Below are positions 15,113-24,001 of a DNA stretch of 26,368 nucleotides, in pieces. The translations under genes were made by a program, and so were the position numbers. The notes under the pieces are model-generated. The model worked only from the letters and a program-made list of their open reading frames with translations. It ran no database searches and was not told where the DNA came from. Each line of letters starts with the position of its first letter. The stretch's first letter is position 1. The stretch is from REEB95 sp035934235. GTDB taxonomy: Bacteria; Pseudomonadota; Alphaproteobacteria; ATCC43930; CGMCC-115725. Where the stretch lies: assembly GCA_035934235.1 (NCBI GenBank), contig DASYYB010000007.1, positions 1 to 26,368 on the forward strand, given 5' to 3'.

Positions 15113-15987
15113 TGTCTATTCTCGTCGACAGCAATACCAAGGTCATCTGCCAGGGCTTCACCGGCGCGCAGGGAACCTTCCATTCCGAACAGGCGATCGC
15201 CTACGGCACCAAGATGGTCGGCGGCGTCACGCCGGGAAAGGGCGGCAGCAAGCATCTCGACCTGCCGGTCTTCGACACCGTCGCGGACGCCGTGAAGGCG
15301 ACCGGTGCCACGGCCAGCGCGATCTACGTGCCGCCGCCGTTCGCGGCCGACGCGATTCTCGAGGCGGTCGACGCCGAGGTGCCCCTCGTCGTCTGCATCA
15401 CCGAGGGCATCCCGGTCCTCGACATGGTCCGGGTCAAGCGCGTCCTCGCCGGTTCGAAGACGCGCCTGGTCGGGCCGAACTGTCCGGGCGTGATCACGCC
15501 GGGCCAGTGCAAGATCGGCATCATGCCGGGCCACATCCACAAGGCGGGTTCGGTCGGCATTGTGTCGCGCTCCGGTACGCTCACCTACGAAGCGGTGGCG
15601 CAGACCACGGCGGTCGGATTGGGCCAGTCGACCTGCGTCGGCATCGGCGGCGATCCGGTCAACGGCACCAATTTCATCGACTGCCTCGACAGATTCCTGG
15701 CGGATCCGGCGACCAAGGCGATCATTATGATCGGCGAAATCGGCGGCTCGGCCGAGGAAGAGGCGGCTGATTTCGTCAAGCACAACAAGGTCAAGAAGCC
15801 GATGGTCGGCTTCATCGCCGGTGCCACCGCGCCGCCGGGCCGCCGCATGGGCCATGCCGGCGCAATCATCTCCGGCGGCACCGGAACGGCCGCTGACAAA
15901 TTTGAGGCGATGAAGAGCGCCGGCATTGCCGTGTCGGATTCGCCCGCCGCCCTTGGCAAAACCATGCTGGGTCTCCTAAATAAGTAG
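15112..15987 (+). CDS. sucD: Succinate-CoA ligase subunit alpha
   Basis: The 291-residue CoA-binding and phosphohistidine subunit, partner of the preceding gene. It has the N-terminal CQGFTGAQGTFHSEQAIAYG with the CoA-binding Rossmann fold, VGPNCPGVITPGQCKIGIMP, and the catalytic histidine in GRRMGHAGAIISGG near residue 246. Length and motifs are those of ordinary SucD. One-base overlap with sucC implies coupled translation and equal stoichiometry. The formate dehydrogenase beta gene starts 13 bases downstream, so these belong to one transcript. Confidence 0.94.
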
Positions 15988-16000
15988 CGAGAGCTAACCG

Positions 16001-17701
16001 ATGCCCGATTCAGGTCGCACACCGCCACGTTCCATCCCGCCGGCTTCCGGCCGGCGCGGCGGCCGCGACCTGCCGAAGGGCCGTCAGGTCGATCCGGTCG
16101 CACGCGACGAGGTCGCCAAGCTTCTCGGCGACCGGCCGCGCCAGCGCGACCTGCTGATCGAGCATCTCCACCTCTTGCAGGATCATTTCGGCTGCCTGCA
16201 CGCGCGGCATCTGGCCGCGCTGGCCGAGGCGATGAAGCTCGCTCTGGTGGAGGTCTACGAGGTCGCGAGTTTCTACGCGCATTTCGACATCGTGCTCGAC
16301 GGCGAAAGCCCGCCGCCGGCCCTGACCGTGCGGGTTTGCGATTCGCTGAGCTGCGAGCTGTTCGGCGCCCAGAAGCTGCTGGCCGAATTGCCCGCCAAAC
16401 TTCCGGGCGTGCGCATCGTACACGCACCGTGCATGGGCGGCTGTCACAACGCGCCGGTCGCCGCCATCGGTCACGCGTTGCACGAGCATGCGACCGTCGA
16501 CAGCATCGTCAAGGCGGCCAAAGCGAAAGAAACCCATCCGCACGTGCCGGCCTATCCTGAGCTCGCCGCCTATCGCAAGGCTGGCGGCTACGCGGTGCTT
16601 GAAGCCTGTCTTTCGGGAAAGAAGACGCTCGAAGAGATTCTGAAGATTCTCGAGGATTCGAATCTGCGCGGCCTCGGTGGCGCCGGCTTCCCCACCGGCC
16701 GCAAATGGCGGCTGGTCCACGCCGAAAAGGCGCCGCGGCTGATGGCGGTCAATGCCGACGAGGGCGAGCCGGGCACGTTCAAGGATCGCTACTACATGGA
16801 GGTCGATCCGCACCGCTTCCTCGAAGGCATGCTGATCGGTGCCTGGGCGGTCGAAGCGCCCGACACCTACATCTATTTGCGCGACGAGTATCCGCAGTGC
16901 CACGAGATCTTGCAGCGCGAGATCGCCGCGCTCGAGAAAGCAGGCCTGTCGAAGCACACGCGGATCCATCTTCGTCGCGGCGCCGGCGCCTATATCTGCG
17001 GCGAAGAGTCGGCAATGCTCGAATCGATCGAGGGCAAACGCGGCCTGCCGCGCAACAAGCCGCCTTATCCGGCGCAGGTCGGTCTCTTCGGCCGGCCGAC
17101 GCTGTGCAACAACGTCGAGACCCTGTGGTGGATCCGCGACATCGTCGAAAAGGGGCCGGCCTGGTTCGGCTCGCAAGGCCGCCGCGGCCGCAAGGGACCG
17201 CGCAGTTTCTCGGTCTCCGGCCGGGTCAAGAATCCGGGCGTCAAGCTCGCGCCGGCCGGCATCACGGTGACGGAGCTGATTGACGAATATTGCGGCGGTA
17301 TGGCCGATGGCCACACCTTCAAGGCCTATCTGCCGGGCGGCCCGTCGGGCGGCATCTTGCCGGCTTCGATGGCCGATCTGCCGCTCGATTTCGGCACGCT
17401 CGAGCAGCACGGCGCGCTCATCGGCTCGGCGGCGGTTGTCGTCCTGTCCGACAAGGACGATATGAAAGCCGTGGCGCTCAACCTGCTGCGCTTCTTCGCC
17501 GACGAAAGCTGCGGCCAGTGCACGCCCTGCCGCGTCGGCACCGAGAAGGCCGTGATGCTGATGTCGCAGCCCAAGTGGGACGGCCCGCTACTCAACGAAC
17601 TCACGCGGGTGATGACGGATGCGTCAATTTGTGGCCTCGGCCAGGCGGCGATGAATTCGGTTAAACTCGTTCTCAAGCATTTTCCGCAGGAGGTGTCATG
17701 A
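16001..17701 (+). CDS. fdh1B: NAD-dependent formate dehydrogenase beta subunit (NuoE-NuoF fusion)
   Basis: A 566-residue fused electron-transfer subunit. The N-terminal NuoE-like part (to about residue 180) holds a [2Fe-2S] site C113, C118, C144, C148 (CDSLSC...CMGGC). The NuoF-like part (from about 210) has the NADH/FMN region LRGLGGAGFPTGRKW and GEPGTFKDR, and a [4Fe-4S] motif SCGQCTPCR. It passes electrons from the formate site to NAD. The fusion and the length correspond to the beta subunit of the Methylobacterium tungsten FDH1. The last four bases overlap the alpha gene (ATGA). The basic, proline-rich first 30 residues look unconserved. Confidence 0.93.
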   Translation: MPDSGRTPPRSIPPASGRRGGRDLPKGRQVDPVARDEVAKLLGDRPRQRDLLIEHLHLLQDHFGCLHARHLAALAEAMKLALVEVYEVASFYAHFDIVLDGESPPPALTVRVCDSLSCELFGAQKLLAELPAKLPGVRIVHAPCMGGCHNAPVAAIGHALHEHATVDSIVKAAKAKETHPHVPAYPELAAYRKAGGYAVLEACLSGKKTLEEILKILEDSNLRGLGGAGFPTGRKWRLVHAEKAPRLMAVNADEGEPGTFKDRYYMEVDPHRFLEGMLIGAWAVEAPDTYIYLRDEYPQCHEILQREIAALEKAGLSKHTRIHLRRGAGAYICGEESAMLESIEGKRGLPRNKPPYPAQVGLFGRPTLCNNVETLWWIRDIVEKGPAWFGSQGRRGRKGPRSFSVSGRVKNPGVKLAPAGITVTELIDEYCGGMADGHTFKAYLPGGPSGGILPASMADLPLDFGTLEQHGALIGSAAVVVLSDKDDMKAVALNLLRFFADESCGQCTPCRVGTEKAVMLMSQPKWDGPLLNELTRVMTDASICGLGQAAMNSVKLVLKHFPQEVS

Positions 17702-20490
17702 GCGACGGCGGCGGCGGATTGGCGGGGAACACGATCAAATTCTTCCTCGACGGTGCCGAGGTCGAGGCGCTGCCGGGCGAGACCATCTGGCAGGTCGCGC
17801 ACCACAAAGGCACCGAGATTCCGCATCTCTGCTACAGCCCGGAACCCGGCTACCGGCCGGACGGCAATTGCCGCGCCTGCATGGTCGAGATCGAGGGCGA
17901 ACGCGTCCTCGGCGCCTCGTGCCTGCGCAAGCCGACGCCGGGGATGAAGGTCCACACGGCGACGGACCGCGCCAAGTCCGCGCGCAAGCTGGTGTTCGAT
18001 CTGCTGGTTTCGGATCAGCCGGCGCGCACCGCCCATCCCGATCCCGATTCCAAGTTCTGGCGCTGGGCGGACAAGGTCGGCGTCGCCAAGGGCAGCTTCC
18101 CGGCGACGCATCATCCCAAGCCCGACCGCAGCCATCCGGCGATGGCGGTGCGGCTCGATGCCTGCATCGAATGCAATCTGTGCGTCCGCGCCTGCCGCGA
18201 AGTCCAGGTCAACGACGTGATCGGCATGGCGGCACGTGGCCACGACGCCAAGATCATCTTCGATTTCGACGATCCGATGGGCAACAGCACCTGCGTTGCT
18301 TGCGGCGAATGTGTGCAGGCCTGTCCGACCGGCGCGCTGCTCGAATCGACCTTGGTCGACGAGCACGGGGTCCACGCCAAGGATCCGGACCGCGAAGTCA
18401 ACAGCGTCTGCCCCTATTGCGGCGTCGGCTGCCAGATCACCTACAAGATCAAGGACGACAAGCTGCTTTACGTCGACGGCCGCGAAGGCCCGTCGAACCT
18501 CAATCGTCTGTGCGTCAAAGGGCGCTTCGGCTTCGATTACGTCAGCCATCCGCAGCGGCTGACCAAGCCGATGATCCGCAAGGCGGGCGTCAAGAAAGAC
18601 GCGCATGCGCCCTTCGATCCGAGCAATCCGTGGGCGCTGTTCCGCGAGGCGACCTGGGAAGAGGCGCTCGACGCGGCCGCGGCGGGTCTCAAGAAGATCC
18701 GCGACACGCACGGTTCCAAGGCGCTCGCCGGCTTCGGCTCGGCCAAGGGCTCGAACGAAGAGGCCTATCTCTTCCAGAAGCTGGTGCGCACCGGCTTCGG
18801 CACCAACAACGTCGATCATTGCACGCGGCTGTGCCACGCTTCGTCCGTCGCCGGCCTGCTCGAGGGCATCGGTTCCGGCGCGGTGACGGCGCCGTTCATG
18901 GCGGCCAAGGATGCCGACGTCATCGTCGTCATCGGCGCCAATCCCACCGAGAACCATCCGGTCGCGGCGACGTTCCTGAAGAACGCCACGAAGCGCGGCG
19001 CGACGCTGATCGTCATGGATCCGCGCGGCCAGGCGCTGAATCGCCACGCGACCCACATGCTGCAATTCAAGCCGGGCCGCGACGTCGCCATGCTGTCGGC
19101 GATGCTGCACACCATCATCGCCGAGGACCTGACCGACAAGCAGTATGTCCAGGCGTTCACCGAGGATTTCGAGAAAGTCGCGGCCAGCGTCAAGGACCGC
19201 ACGCCGGAAAAGATGGCGGCGATCTGCGGCATCGATGCCGAGACGCTGAAAACGGTGGCACGCAAGTTCGCCCGCGCCGAGGCGGCGATCATCTTCTGGG
19301 GCATGGGCATCTCTCAGCACACGCACGGCACCGACAACACGCGCTGCCTGATCGCGCTGTCGCTGATCACCGGCCAGGTCGGTCGGCCGGGGACCGGCCT
19401 CCACCCGTTGCGCGGCCAGAACAACGTGCAGGGCGCGTCGGACGTTGGTTTGATCCCGATGTTCTTCCCCGACTACATTTCGGTCGAAGATCCCGAACGG
19501 CGGGCGTTCTACGAGAAATTGTGGGGCACCAAGCTCGATCCCAAGAAGGGCCTGACCGTGGTCGAGATCGTCAATGCGATCCACGCCGACCAGATCCGCG
19601 GCATGTACGTCATGGGCGAGAACCCGGCGATGTCCGACCCCGACGTGCAGCACGCGCGCGAGGCACTCGCCAAGCTCGACCATTTGGTGGTGCAGGATTT
19701 GTTCCTGACCGAGACGGCGTCTTATGCCGACGTTTTCCTGCCGGCTTCGGCCTGGCCCGAAAAGACCGGCACGGTCAGCAACACGAATCGTCAAGTGCAG
19801 ATGGGCCGCCAGGCGCTGCCGCTGCCCGGCGATGCGCGCCACGATCTTTGGATCATCCAGGAGCTCGCGCGGCGCATCGGCCTCAACTGGAACTATGTCG
19901 GCCCGGCCGACGTCTTCGCCGAAATGAAGCTCGGCATGCCGTCGCTCGACAACATCACTTGGGAGCGGCTGGAGCGCGAGAACTCGGTCACCTATCCCTG
20001 TCCGGCGCCCGATCAGCCCGGCCAAGATATCGTGTTCGGCGACGGCTTCCCGACCAAGTCCGGTCGCGGCAAGCTGGTTCCCGTCGAGATCCGCCCGCCG
20101 GCCGAAGAGCCCGACAAGGATTACCCGATGGTCTTGACCACGGGCCGCCAGCTCGAACACTGGCACACCGGCGCGATGACGCGCCGGGCCAGCGTGCTCG
20201 ACGCGCTCGAGCCCGAGGCGCATGTCTCGCTGTCGCCCGGCGACATGCATCGCATGGGCGTCGAGGCGGGCGCGATCGTTCGCGTCGTCACGCGGCGCGG
20301 CGCCATCGAGCTCAAGGCCCGGCCCGATCTCGCGATCCCGCCGGGCATGGTGTTCATCCCGTTCTGCTATGTCGAGGCGGCGGCGAACATCCTGACCAAT
20401 CCGCAGCTCGATCCGATGGGCAAGATTCCCGAGTTCAAGTACTGCGCCGCCCGGGTCGAGCCGGTCGTCGCCAAGGTCGCGGCGGAATAA
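17698..20490 (+). CDS. fdh1A: NAD-dependent formate dehydrogenase alpha subunit (molybdenum/tungsten bis-MGD)
   Basis: The 930-residue catalytic subunit oxidises formate to CO2 at a bis-MGD Mo or W site in the cytoplasm. N-terminal iron-sulfur ligands are C45, C58, C61, C75 ([2Fe-2S]), then C156/C159/C162/C166 and C199/C202/C205/C209 (two [4Fe-4S]), then C238/C241/C245/C272 for the cluster next to the cofactor. The active site is C379-H380 in VDHCTRLCHASSVAG, cysteine rather than selenocysteine. The C-terminal domain has TTGRQLEHWHTGAMTRR, as in FdsA and Fdh1A. A GGAGG precedes the ATG. No fdsC/fdhD or delta-subunit gene follows; those must be elsewhere if required. Convergent with the carbonic anhydrase gene, 16 bases apart. 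Confidence 0.95.
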   Translation: MSDGGGGLAGNTIKFFLDGAEVEALPGETIWQVAHHKGTEIPHLCYSPEPGYRPDGNCRACMVEIEGERVLGASCLRKPTPGMKVHTATDRAKSARKLVFDLLVSDQPARTAHPDPDSKFWRWADKVGVAKGSFPATHHPKPDRSHPAMAVRLDACIECNLCVRACREVQVNDVIGMAARGHDAKIIFDFDDPMGNSTCVACGECVQACPTGALLESTLVDEHGVHAKDPDREVNSVCPYCGVGCQITYKIKDDKLLYVDGREGPSNLNRLCVKGRFGFDYVSHPQRLTKPMIRKAGVKKDAHAPFDPSNPWALFREATWEEALDAAAAGLKKIRDTHGSKALAGFGSAKGSNEEAYLFQKLVRTGFGTNNVDHCTRLCHASSVAGLLEGIGSGAVTAPFMAAKDADVIVVIGANPTENHPVAATFLKNATKRGATLIVMDPRGQALNRHATHMLQFKPGRDVAMLSAMLHTIIAEDLTDKQYVQAFTEDFEKVAASVKDRTPEKMAAICGIDAETLKTVARKFARAEAAIIFWGMGISQHTHGTDNTRCLIALSLITGQVGRPGTGLHPLRGQNNVQGASDVGLIPMFFPDYISVEDPERRAFYEKLWGTKLDPKKGLTVVEIVNAIHADQIRGMYVMGENPAMSDPDVQHAREALAKLDHLVVQDLFLTETASYADVFLPASAWPEKTGTVSNTNRQVQMGRQALPLPGDARHDLWIIQELARRIGLNWNYVGPADVFAEMKLGMPSLDNITWERLERENSVTYPCPAPDQPGQDIVFGDGFPTKSGRGKLVPVEIRPPAEEPDKDYPMVLTTGRQLEHWHTGAMTRRASVLDALEPEAHVSLSPGDMHRMGVEAGAIVRVVTRRGAIELKARPDLAIPPGMVFIPFCYVEAAANILTNPQLDPMGKIPEFKYCAARVEPVVAKVAAE

Positions 20491-20506
20491 GGCTTATCCG
20501 TTGCGC

Positions 20507-21172
20507 CTAGCCCGCGGTCATGGGCTCGAACGTGCCGCTGACCGGATCGCGCACCAGCAACCGTCCGGTGGCGACGCCGAAATAGGCGCCGTGCAGCGCC
20601 AGCGTGCCGGCGTCGACCCGCCGGCGGACAAACGGGAACGTCATCAGGTTCGTCAGACTGAGTTCGACCGACGCGCGTTCGAGCCGACGCAGATAGTCGT
20701 CGTGATCCGAACCGCGCGCGCCGAGCGCTTTGGCGGCCGGCGCGATCTGCGCCATCCAGCGACCGATGAAATCGCCATCCGATAGTGGTTTCTGCTCATC
20801 AGCAAACGCCCGGATACCGCCGCACAAGGCATGACCAAGCACGACGACATGCTTCACCTGCAACGCCTGGACGCCGAATTCGATCGCGGCGCTGGTGCCG
20901 TGCTGGGTCTCGCGGTGCGGCTCGAACGGCGGCACGAGATTCGCGACGTTGCGGACGACGAGCATTTCGCCCGGCGCCGCGTCGAAGATCACCTCCGGCG
21001 ATACGCGTGAATCGACGCAACCGACCACCATGATCTCGGGCCGTTGTCCGGTCCGCGCCAGCGTCTCATAGCGCGTGTGCTCGCCGGCGAAACGGCCGCT
21101 GAGGAAGGCGCGATGGCCTTGAAGGAGGCGTTCGGGAAAGGCGGGCGGTGCGGATTTGGCGCTGGCGGTCAT
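20507..21172 (-). CDS. can: Beta-class carbonic anhydrase
   Basis: A 221-residue zinc enzyme interconverting CO2 and bicarbonate. Zinc ligands are C52, H114 and C117 and the catalytic dyad is D54-R56 (GCVDSRVSPE and GHALCGG), the arrangement of the type I (open-site) beta class. The ATG at 21172 has AAGG upstream. Its position between formate dehydrogenase and the oxalate transporter suggests it hydrates the CO2 released when oxalate and formate are broken down, but it has its own orientation and is shielded from oxlT by a strong terminator, so this link is an inference. A T-rich stretch in the terminator region may carry its promoter. Confidence 0.93.
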   Translation of the reverse strand: MTASAKSAPPAFPERLLQGHRAFLSGRFAGEHTRYETLARTGQRPEIMVVGCVDSRVSPEVIFDAAPGEMLVVRNVANLVPPFEPHRETQHGTSAAIEFGVQALQVKHVVVLGHALCGGIRAFADEQKPLSDGDFIGRWMAQIAPAAKALGARGSDHDDYLRRLERASVELSLTNLMTFPFVRRRVDAGTLALHGAYFGVATGRLLVRDPVSGTFEPMTAG

Positions 21173-21183
21173 GCAACCTTTAT

Positions 21184-21225
21184 AAAAAAAATCGGCGGGT
21201 GAGGGAATTTATCCCGCACCCGCCG
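21184..21225 (-). terminator. Intrinsic terminator of oxlT
   Basis: On the minus strand CGGCGGGTG pairs with CACCCGCCG and, after one mismatch, GGGA pairs with TCCC around a TAAAT loop; A and eight T follow (21184-21191). It lies 20 bases after the oxlT stop and just before the carbonic anhydrase start, so the two genes are separate transcription units. Confidence 0.9.
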
Positions 21226-21244
21226 TTGGGTTGAGGGTATCGGA

Positions 21245-22498
21245 CTATTCGGCCGGCGCCGCCCGCGCGGGCGCGGCGATCTGCCGCGAACGCAAGGGCT
21301 TCAGGACGAACAGCGCCAAAGCGACCACCGCGAAGTTCATGACCGCGGTGATCACGAACACCATATGCCAGCTGCCGGTCGTCGTTTTGATAATGTTGGC
21401 GACCGGCACCAGGAAGGCGGATGCCCCCTTGGCGGTGTAGAGCAAGCTCAGGTTGGTGGTGGCGTACTTCGGCCCGAACGTGTCGGTACAGGTCGACGGG
21501 AACAGGCTGAAGATCTCGCCCCAGGTGAGGAAGATCAGGCCCGCGAACACCACGAAAGCCCACGGCGACGTGCCGGCCGAGCCCAACAGCCAATAGCTGA
21601 TGCCGCCCAGGCCGAACGCGATCGCCATGGTGTTCTCGCGGCCGATATTGTCGGAAATCCAGCCGAAGATCGGCCGGGCCGCGCCGTTGCACACATTGTC
21701 GACCAACAGCGCCACGGTCAGCGTCGTGCCGCCGAGGAAGATCACTGTATTAGAGACGTTGTAGTCCTTGGCGATGAGCGCGATTTGCGCCGTCGCCATC
21801 AAGCCGCTGGCCGAGACCAGGATGAACATGATGTAGAGGACCCAGAACACCGGCGAGATCAACACTTGGCCGGGGCTGTAGCTCTGTGCCGTTTGGATGA
21901 CCTTGACCTCCTTCGGCGTCGGCACCTCACCCGGCTGCGGGCTGCGCAGGTACCACGCCACCAGGAAAACCACCGCTCCCTGGATCAGTCCGAACCAGAA
22001 GAACGCCGCCGAATACCCGGCCGATTCAATCACCGCCCGGATCGGGATCACCGTCAACGCCGCGCCGGCGCCGTAACCCGCCGCCGTCAATCCCACCGCC
22101 AAGCCGCGGCGGTCCGGGAACCACTTCACCGCGTTGCCGACGTTCGTCGTGTAGATCGCGCCGGCGCCGGTGCCCGAGATGATCGCGCCCAGGTACAGCA
22201 TCGTCAGTGTGTCGGCGTAGGCGTTGATGACCCAGCCGATCGCCACCATGACGCCGCCGACCGCCACCACCAGCTTCGGACCGATCTTGTCCGCGAGCCA
22301 GCCTTCAAGCGGCGTCAGCCACGTCTCGAGCGCGATGAAGATGCTGAACGCAATTTGAATCTCGGCGATGGCCCAACCGTGGGCCGCGTTCATCGGCCGG
22401 ACAAACAGCGTCCAGCCATATTGCAGGTTCGCAATCATCACCTGACAGATGATGACCGCGATCAATTGTCCCCAACGATTGGGCGTGCTCCTCGCCAT
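21245..22498 (-). CDS. oxlT: OxlT-type oxalate:formate antiporter (MFS)
   Basis: A 417-residue major facilitator protein with about twelve hydrophobic helices. The two charged residues that bind oxalate in Oxalobacter OxlT (R272 and K355) have counterparts here: R275 in NGAARPIFGW and K357 in LLYTAKGASAFL. GWLADKIGPK and GWISDNIGREN are the paired MFS loop-2/3-like signatures. It would import oxalate in exchange for formate, or take up oxalate alone when formate is oxidised inside. The ATG at 22498 has GGGGAAG upstream; an earlier in-frame start adds ten polar residues and is less likely. Its promoter carries the operator-like word seen at gntR. Confidence 0.86.
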   Translation of the reverse strand: MARSTPNRWGQLIAVIICQVMIANLQYGWTLFVRPMNAAHGWAIAEIQIAFSIFIALETWLTPLEGWLADKIGPKLVVAVGGVMVAIGWVINAYADTLTMLYLGAIISGTGAGAIYTTNVGNAVKWFPDRRGLAVGLTAAGYGAGAALTVIPIRAVIESAGYSAAFFWFGLIQGAVVFLVAWYLRSPQPGEVPTPKEVKVIQTAQSYSPGQVLISPVFWVLYIMFILVSASGLMATAQIALIAKDYNVSNTVIFLGGTTLTVALLVDNVCNGAARPIFGWISDNIGRENTMAIAFGLGGISYWLLGSAGTSPWAFVVFAGLIFLTWGEIFSLFPSTCTDTFGPKYATTNLSLLYTAKGASAFLVPVANIIKTTTGSWHMVFVITAVMNFAVVALALFVLKPLRSRQIAAPARAAPAE

Positions 22499-22555
22499 GC
22501 TCTTCCCCTTGTGTGTGTGGTGTTGCACTCATACCCGGCGGCTCATTGCCGCTTC

Positions 22556-22592
22556 TTGGTATGCCAATATTTGAACAGCCCACTCACACCAA
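22556..22592 (-). promoter_or_regulatory. Promoter and GntR-type operator of oxlT
   Basis: On the minus strand TTGGTG (22587-22592) and TATTGG (22564-22569) are 17 bases apart. Overlapping the -10 box is TTGGCATACCAA (22556-22567), whose 10-bp core TGGCATACCA is identical to the site in the gntR promoter. A hairpin GCGGC-TCATT-GCCGC (22538-22552) lies in the leader. The -35/-10 assignment is tentative; the shared operator word is seen directly. Confidence 0.6.
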
Positions 22593-23008
22593 GGCAAGCG
22601 CGATGTGGGCCTTGTATTGCGGCGCAACATACCGACACACAACAGATCGACGTCAGGCAGCCGCCGTCGCCGCGTTGCGGCCCCGAACGCGATCGACTTT
22701 CGTCGGCACGTGTCGCACGCGACGTCGTCACTTCGTCATCGATGCGTCACGTGTGCGCGGTCAAGTGATACGCGCCGGTCGACCGCCAGGCCGCGACACG
22801 ACAGCCTTGACAATGTGACGTTTGCGATGGCACGCCGACCGGCATCGTGCGCCGCGAAGTTCTTGATTGCCGCCATGCCGGGTGCAAGTCTCGACCCACG
22901 CCCTGCCGCGGGATGCATCAGGGGTTCGACCACAACGCAAACGGAATTCGCCAACAAAGCCGTGCCCATTGCGGCGGCGCGGTGCAGCGAAGGGAAGGGG
23001 ACCACCCA
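22593..23008. other. Intergenic region upstream of the HU gene
   Basis: About 415 bases between the oxlT promoter and the HU start. I see no convincing gene. A TTGACA at 22807-22812 lacks a matching -10 box 16-18 bases downstream, so the HU promoter is not identified. Several CACGTG-like palindromes lie at about 22700-22760. Confidence 0.4.
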
Positions 23009-23275
23009 ATGAGCAAACAAGTTCTCGTCGACGCGCTCAAGAAAAGCGGCATGCGCACTTCGGACGCCGGCGAAGCCGTCGACACGATTACCGACACGAT
23101 CGCCAAGGAACTCAGGAAAGACCAGAAATTCAGCCTCCCCGGCTTCGGCACTTTCGCCGTGAGTCATCGCGCCGCGCGCATGGGCCGCAATCCGCGCACC
23201 GGCGAAGAGATCAAGATCAAGGCCAGCAAAGGCGTGCGCTTCAAGGCCGGCGCCAAGCTCAAGGCCTCGCTGTAG
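23009..23275 (+). CDS. HU family DNA-binding protein
   Basis: An 88-residue nucleoid-associated protein of the HU/IHF superfamily. It starts MSKQVLVDALKKSGMRTSDA and contains the signature GFGTFAVSHRAARMGRNPRTGEEIKI, with the DNA-intercalating beta arm at RNPRTGEE. It binds and bends DNA as a dimer. The sequence resembles HU rather than IHF alpha or beta, but it is more divergent than the usual alphaproteobacterial HU. The frame is open upstream; the ATG at 23009 is chosen for the family N-terminus and a GAAGGG/AAGGGG stretch before it. It is followed by a GC-rich terminator and convergent with the methyltransferase. Confidence 0.92.
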   Translation: MSKQVLVDALKKSGMRTSDAGEAVDTITDTIAKELRKDQKFSLPGFGTFAVSHRAARMGRNPRTGEEIKIKASKGVRFKAGAKLKASL

Positions 23276-23287
23276 CATCCGCGGTTC

Positions 23288-23320
23288 GCGGGACGCGGCG
23301 CCGGCGCTGCGTCCCGCTTT
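23288..23320 (+). terminator. Intrinsic terminator after the HU gene
   Basis: GCGGGACGC pairs with GCGTCCCGC (23288-23317), with GC-rich inner bases that extend the stem, followed by TTT. It starts 12 bases after the HU stop and ends at the convergent methyltransferase stop. The T-tract is short. Confidence 0.7.
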
Positions 23321-23951
23321 ACCGGCCGCTCATGCCGGGTTTGCGCGCGACCAGGTCGACCAACGCCGACATGCCGTCGTGTCCGGTCCCTTCGTGGATC
23401 ACCGCGTCATGTTCGACGAGGTGAAGAATGTCGAACCCGGCGAACGCGGTCCGCAGCATCGCGGCGGTATAGAGATGGTCGAGTTCCTTGGGCCCGCCGG
23501 TGCCGTAACCGATCTGCTCCGGCCGATAGCCCTGGATGAGGATCACGCCGCCGGGCTTGAGCGCGTCGCGCAGGCTTTGAAACAGACGCGCGCGCAGCGG
23601 CGCGTCGGCGAACTGGATGAAAATTCCGGCGATCACGTCGAAGCGTTCGCGTTCCCACGCCCAATTTGCCAGGTCGGCGCATTCGGTTTCGAGCGCGACT
23701 CCCTCGTGCGCGGCCAGGCGGCGGGCTTTGGCGATGGCCACCGGCGAGAAATCGACCGACAGCACCTTGAGCCCCTGCTTGGCGAGGAACACACCGTTGC
23801 GGCCTTCGCCGTCGGCGATGGCCAGAGCATGCTGGCCGGGCCGGAGATGTTCGGTTTGGCTTGCCAGAAACCGGTTGGGCGCCGTGCCGAACAGATAGTC
23901 GTCGCGCTGGAAACGCGCATTCCAGCGCGCCAGCGCTTCATCCGGGCGCAT
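23319..23951 (-). CDS. SAM-dependent class I methyltransferase (TehB-like)
   Basis: A 210-residue methyltransferase. The N-terminus MRPDEALARWNARFQRDDYLFG-like segment precedes motif I (ALAIADGEGRNGVFLAKQG), motif II (VLSVDFSPVAIAKARRLA), and the later FDVIAGIFIQFAD and LKPGGVILIQGY strands. These match small TehB/thiopurine-type methyltransferases; the substrate is unknown. The ATG at 23951 is preferred. An in-frame TTG at 23975 would fall inside the -10 element of the EcfG-type promoter at 23976-24000, and ATG 23951 leaves a short leader of about 15-20 bases. The promoter suggests induction by general stress. Confidence 0.87.
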   Translation of the reverse strand: MRPDEALARWNARFQRDDYLFGTAPNRFLASQTEHLRPGQHALAIADGEGRNGVFLAKQGLKVLSVDFSPVAIAKARRLAAHEGVALETECADLANWAWERERFDVIAGIFIQFADAPLRARLFQSLRDALKPGGVILIQGYRPEQIGYGTGGPKELDHLYTAAMLRTAFAGFDILHLVEHDAVIHEGTGHDGMSALVDLVARKPGMSGR

Positions 23952-23975
23952 GGCAGGGCCGGCTGAAGAGCGCAA

Positions 23976-24000
23976 AACGAGGCTGTTTCCCGGCTGTTCC
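23976..24000 (-). promoter_or_regulatory. EcfG (general stress sigma factor) promoter of the methyltransferase
   Basis: On the minus strand GGAAC (23996-24000) and CGTT (23976-23979) are separated by exactly 16 bases, the consensus of alphaproteobacterial EcfG promoters (GGAAC-N16/17-CGTT). The site stands 25 bases upstream of the ATG at 23951. Confidence 0.7.
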
Positions 24001-24001
24001 A

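Noticed and set aside
17326..20250. A 974-codon open frame on the minus strand opposite formate dehydrogenase alpha
   Set aside because: High-GC shadow frame: the composition is Arg/His/Ala/Asp-rich with no domain, while the opposite strand encodes a complete enzyme with all cofactor motifs.
22807..22835. TTGACA as HU promoter
   Set aside because: Perfect -35 box, but no acceptable -10 box at 16-18 bases.
22915..22935. tRNA-like GGGGTTCGACCAC stretch
   Set aside because: Only a T-loop-like word; no acceptor stem, anticodon arm or CCA end can be fitted around it.
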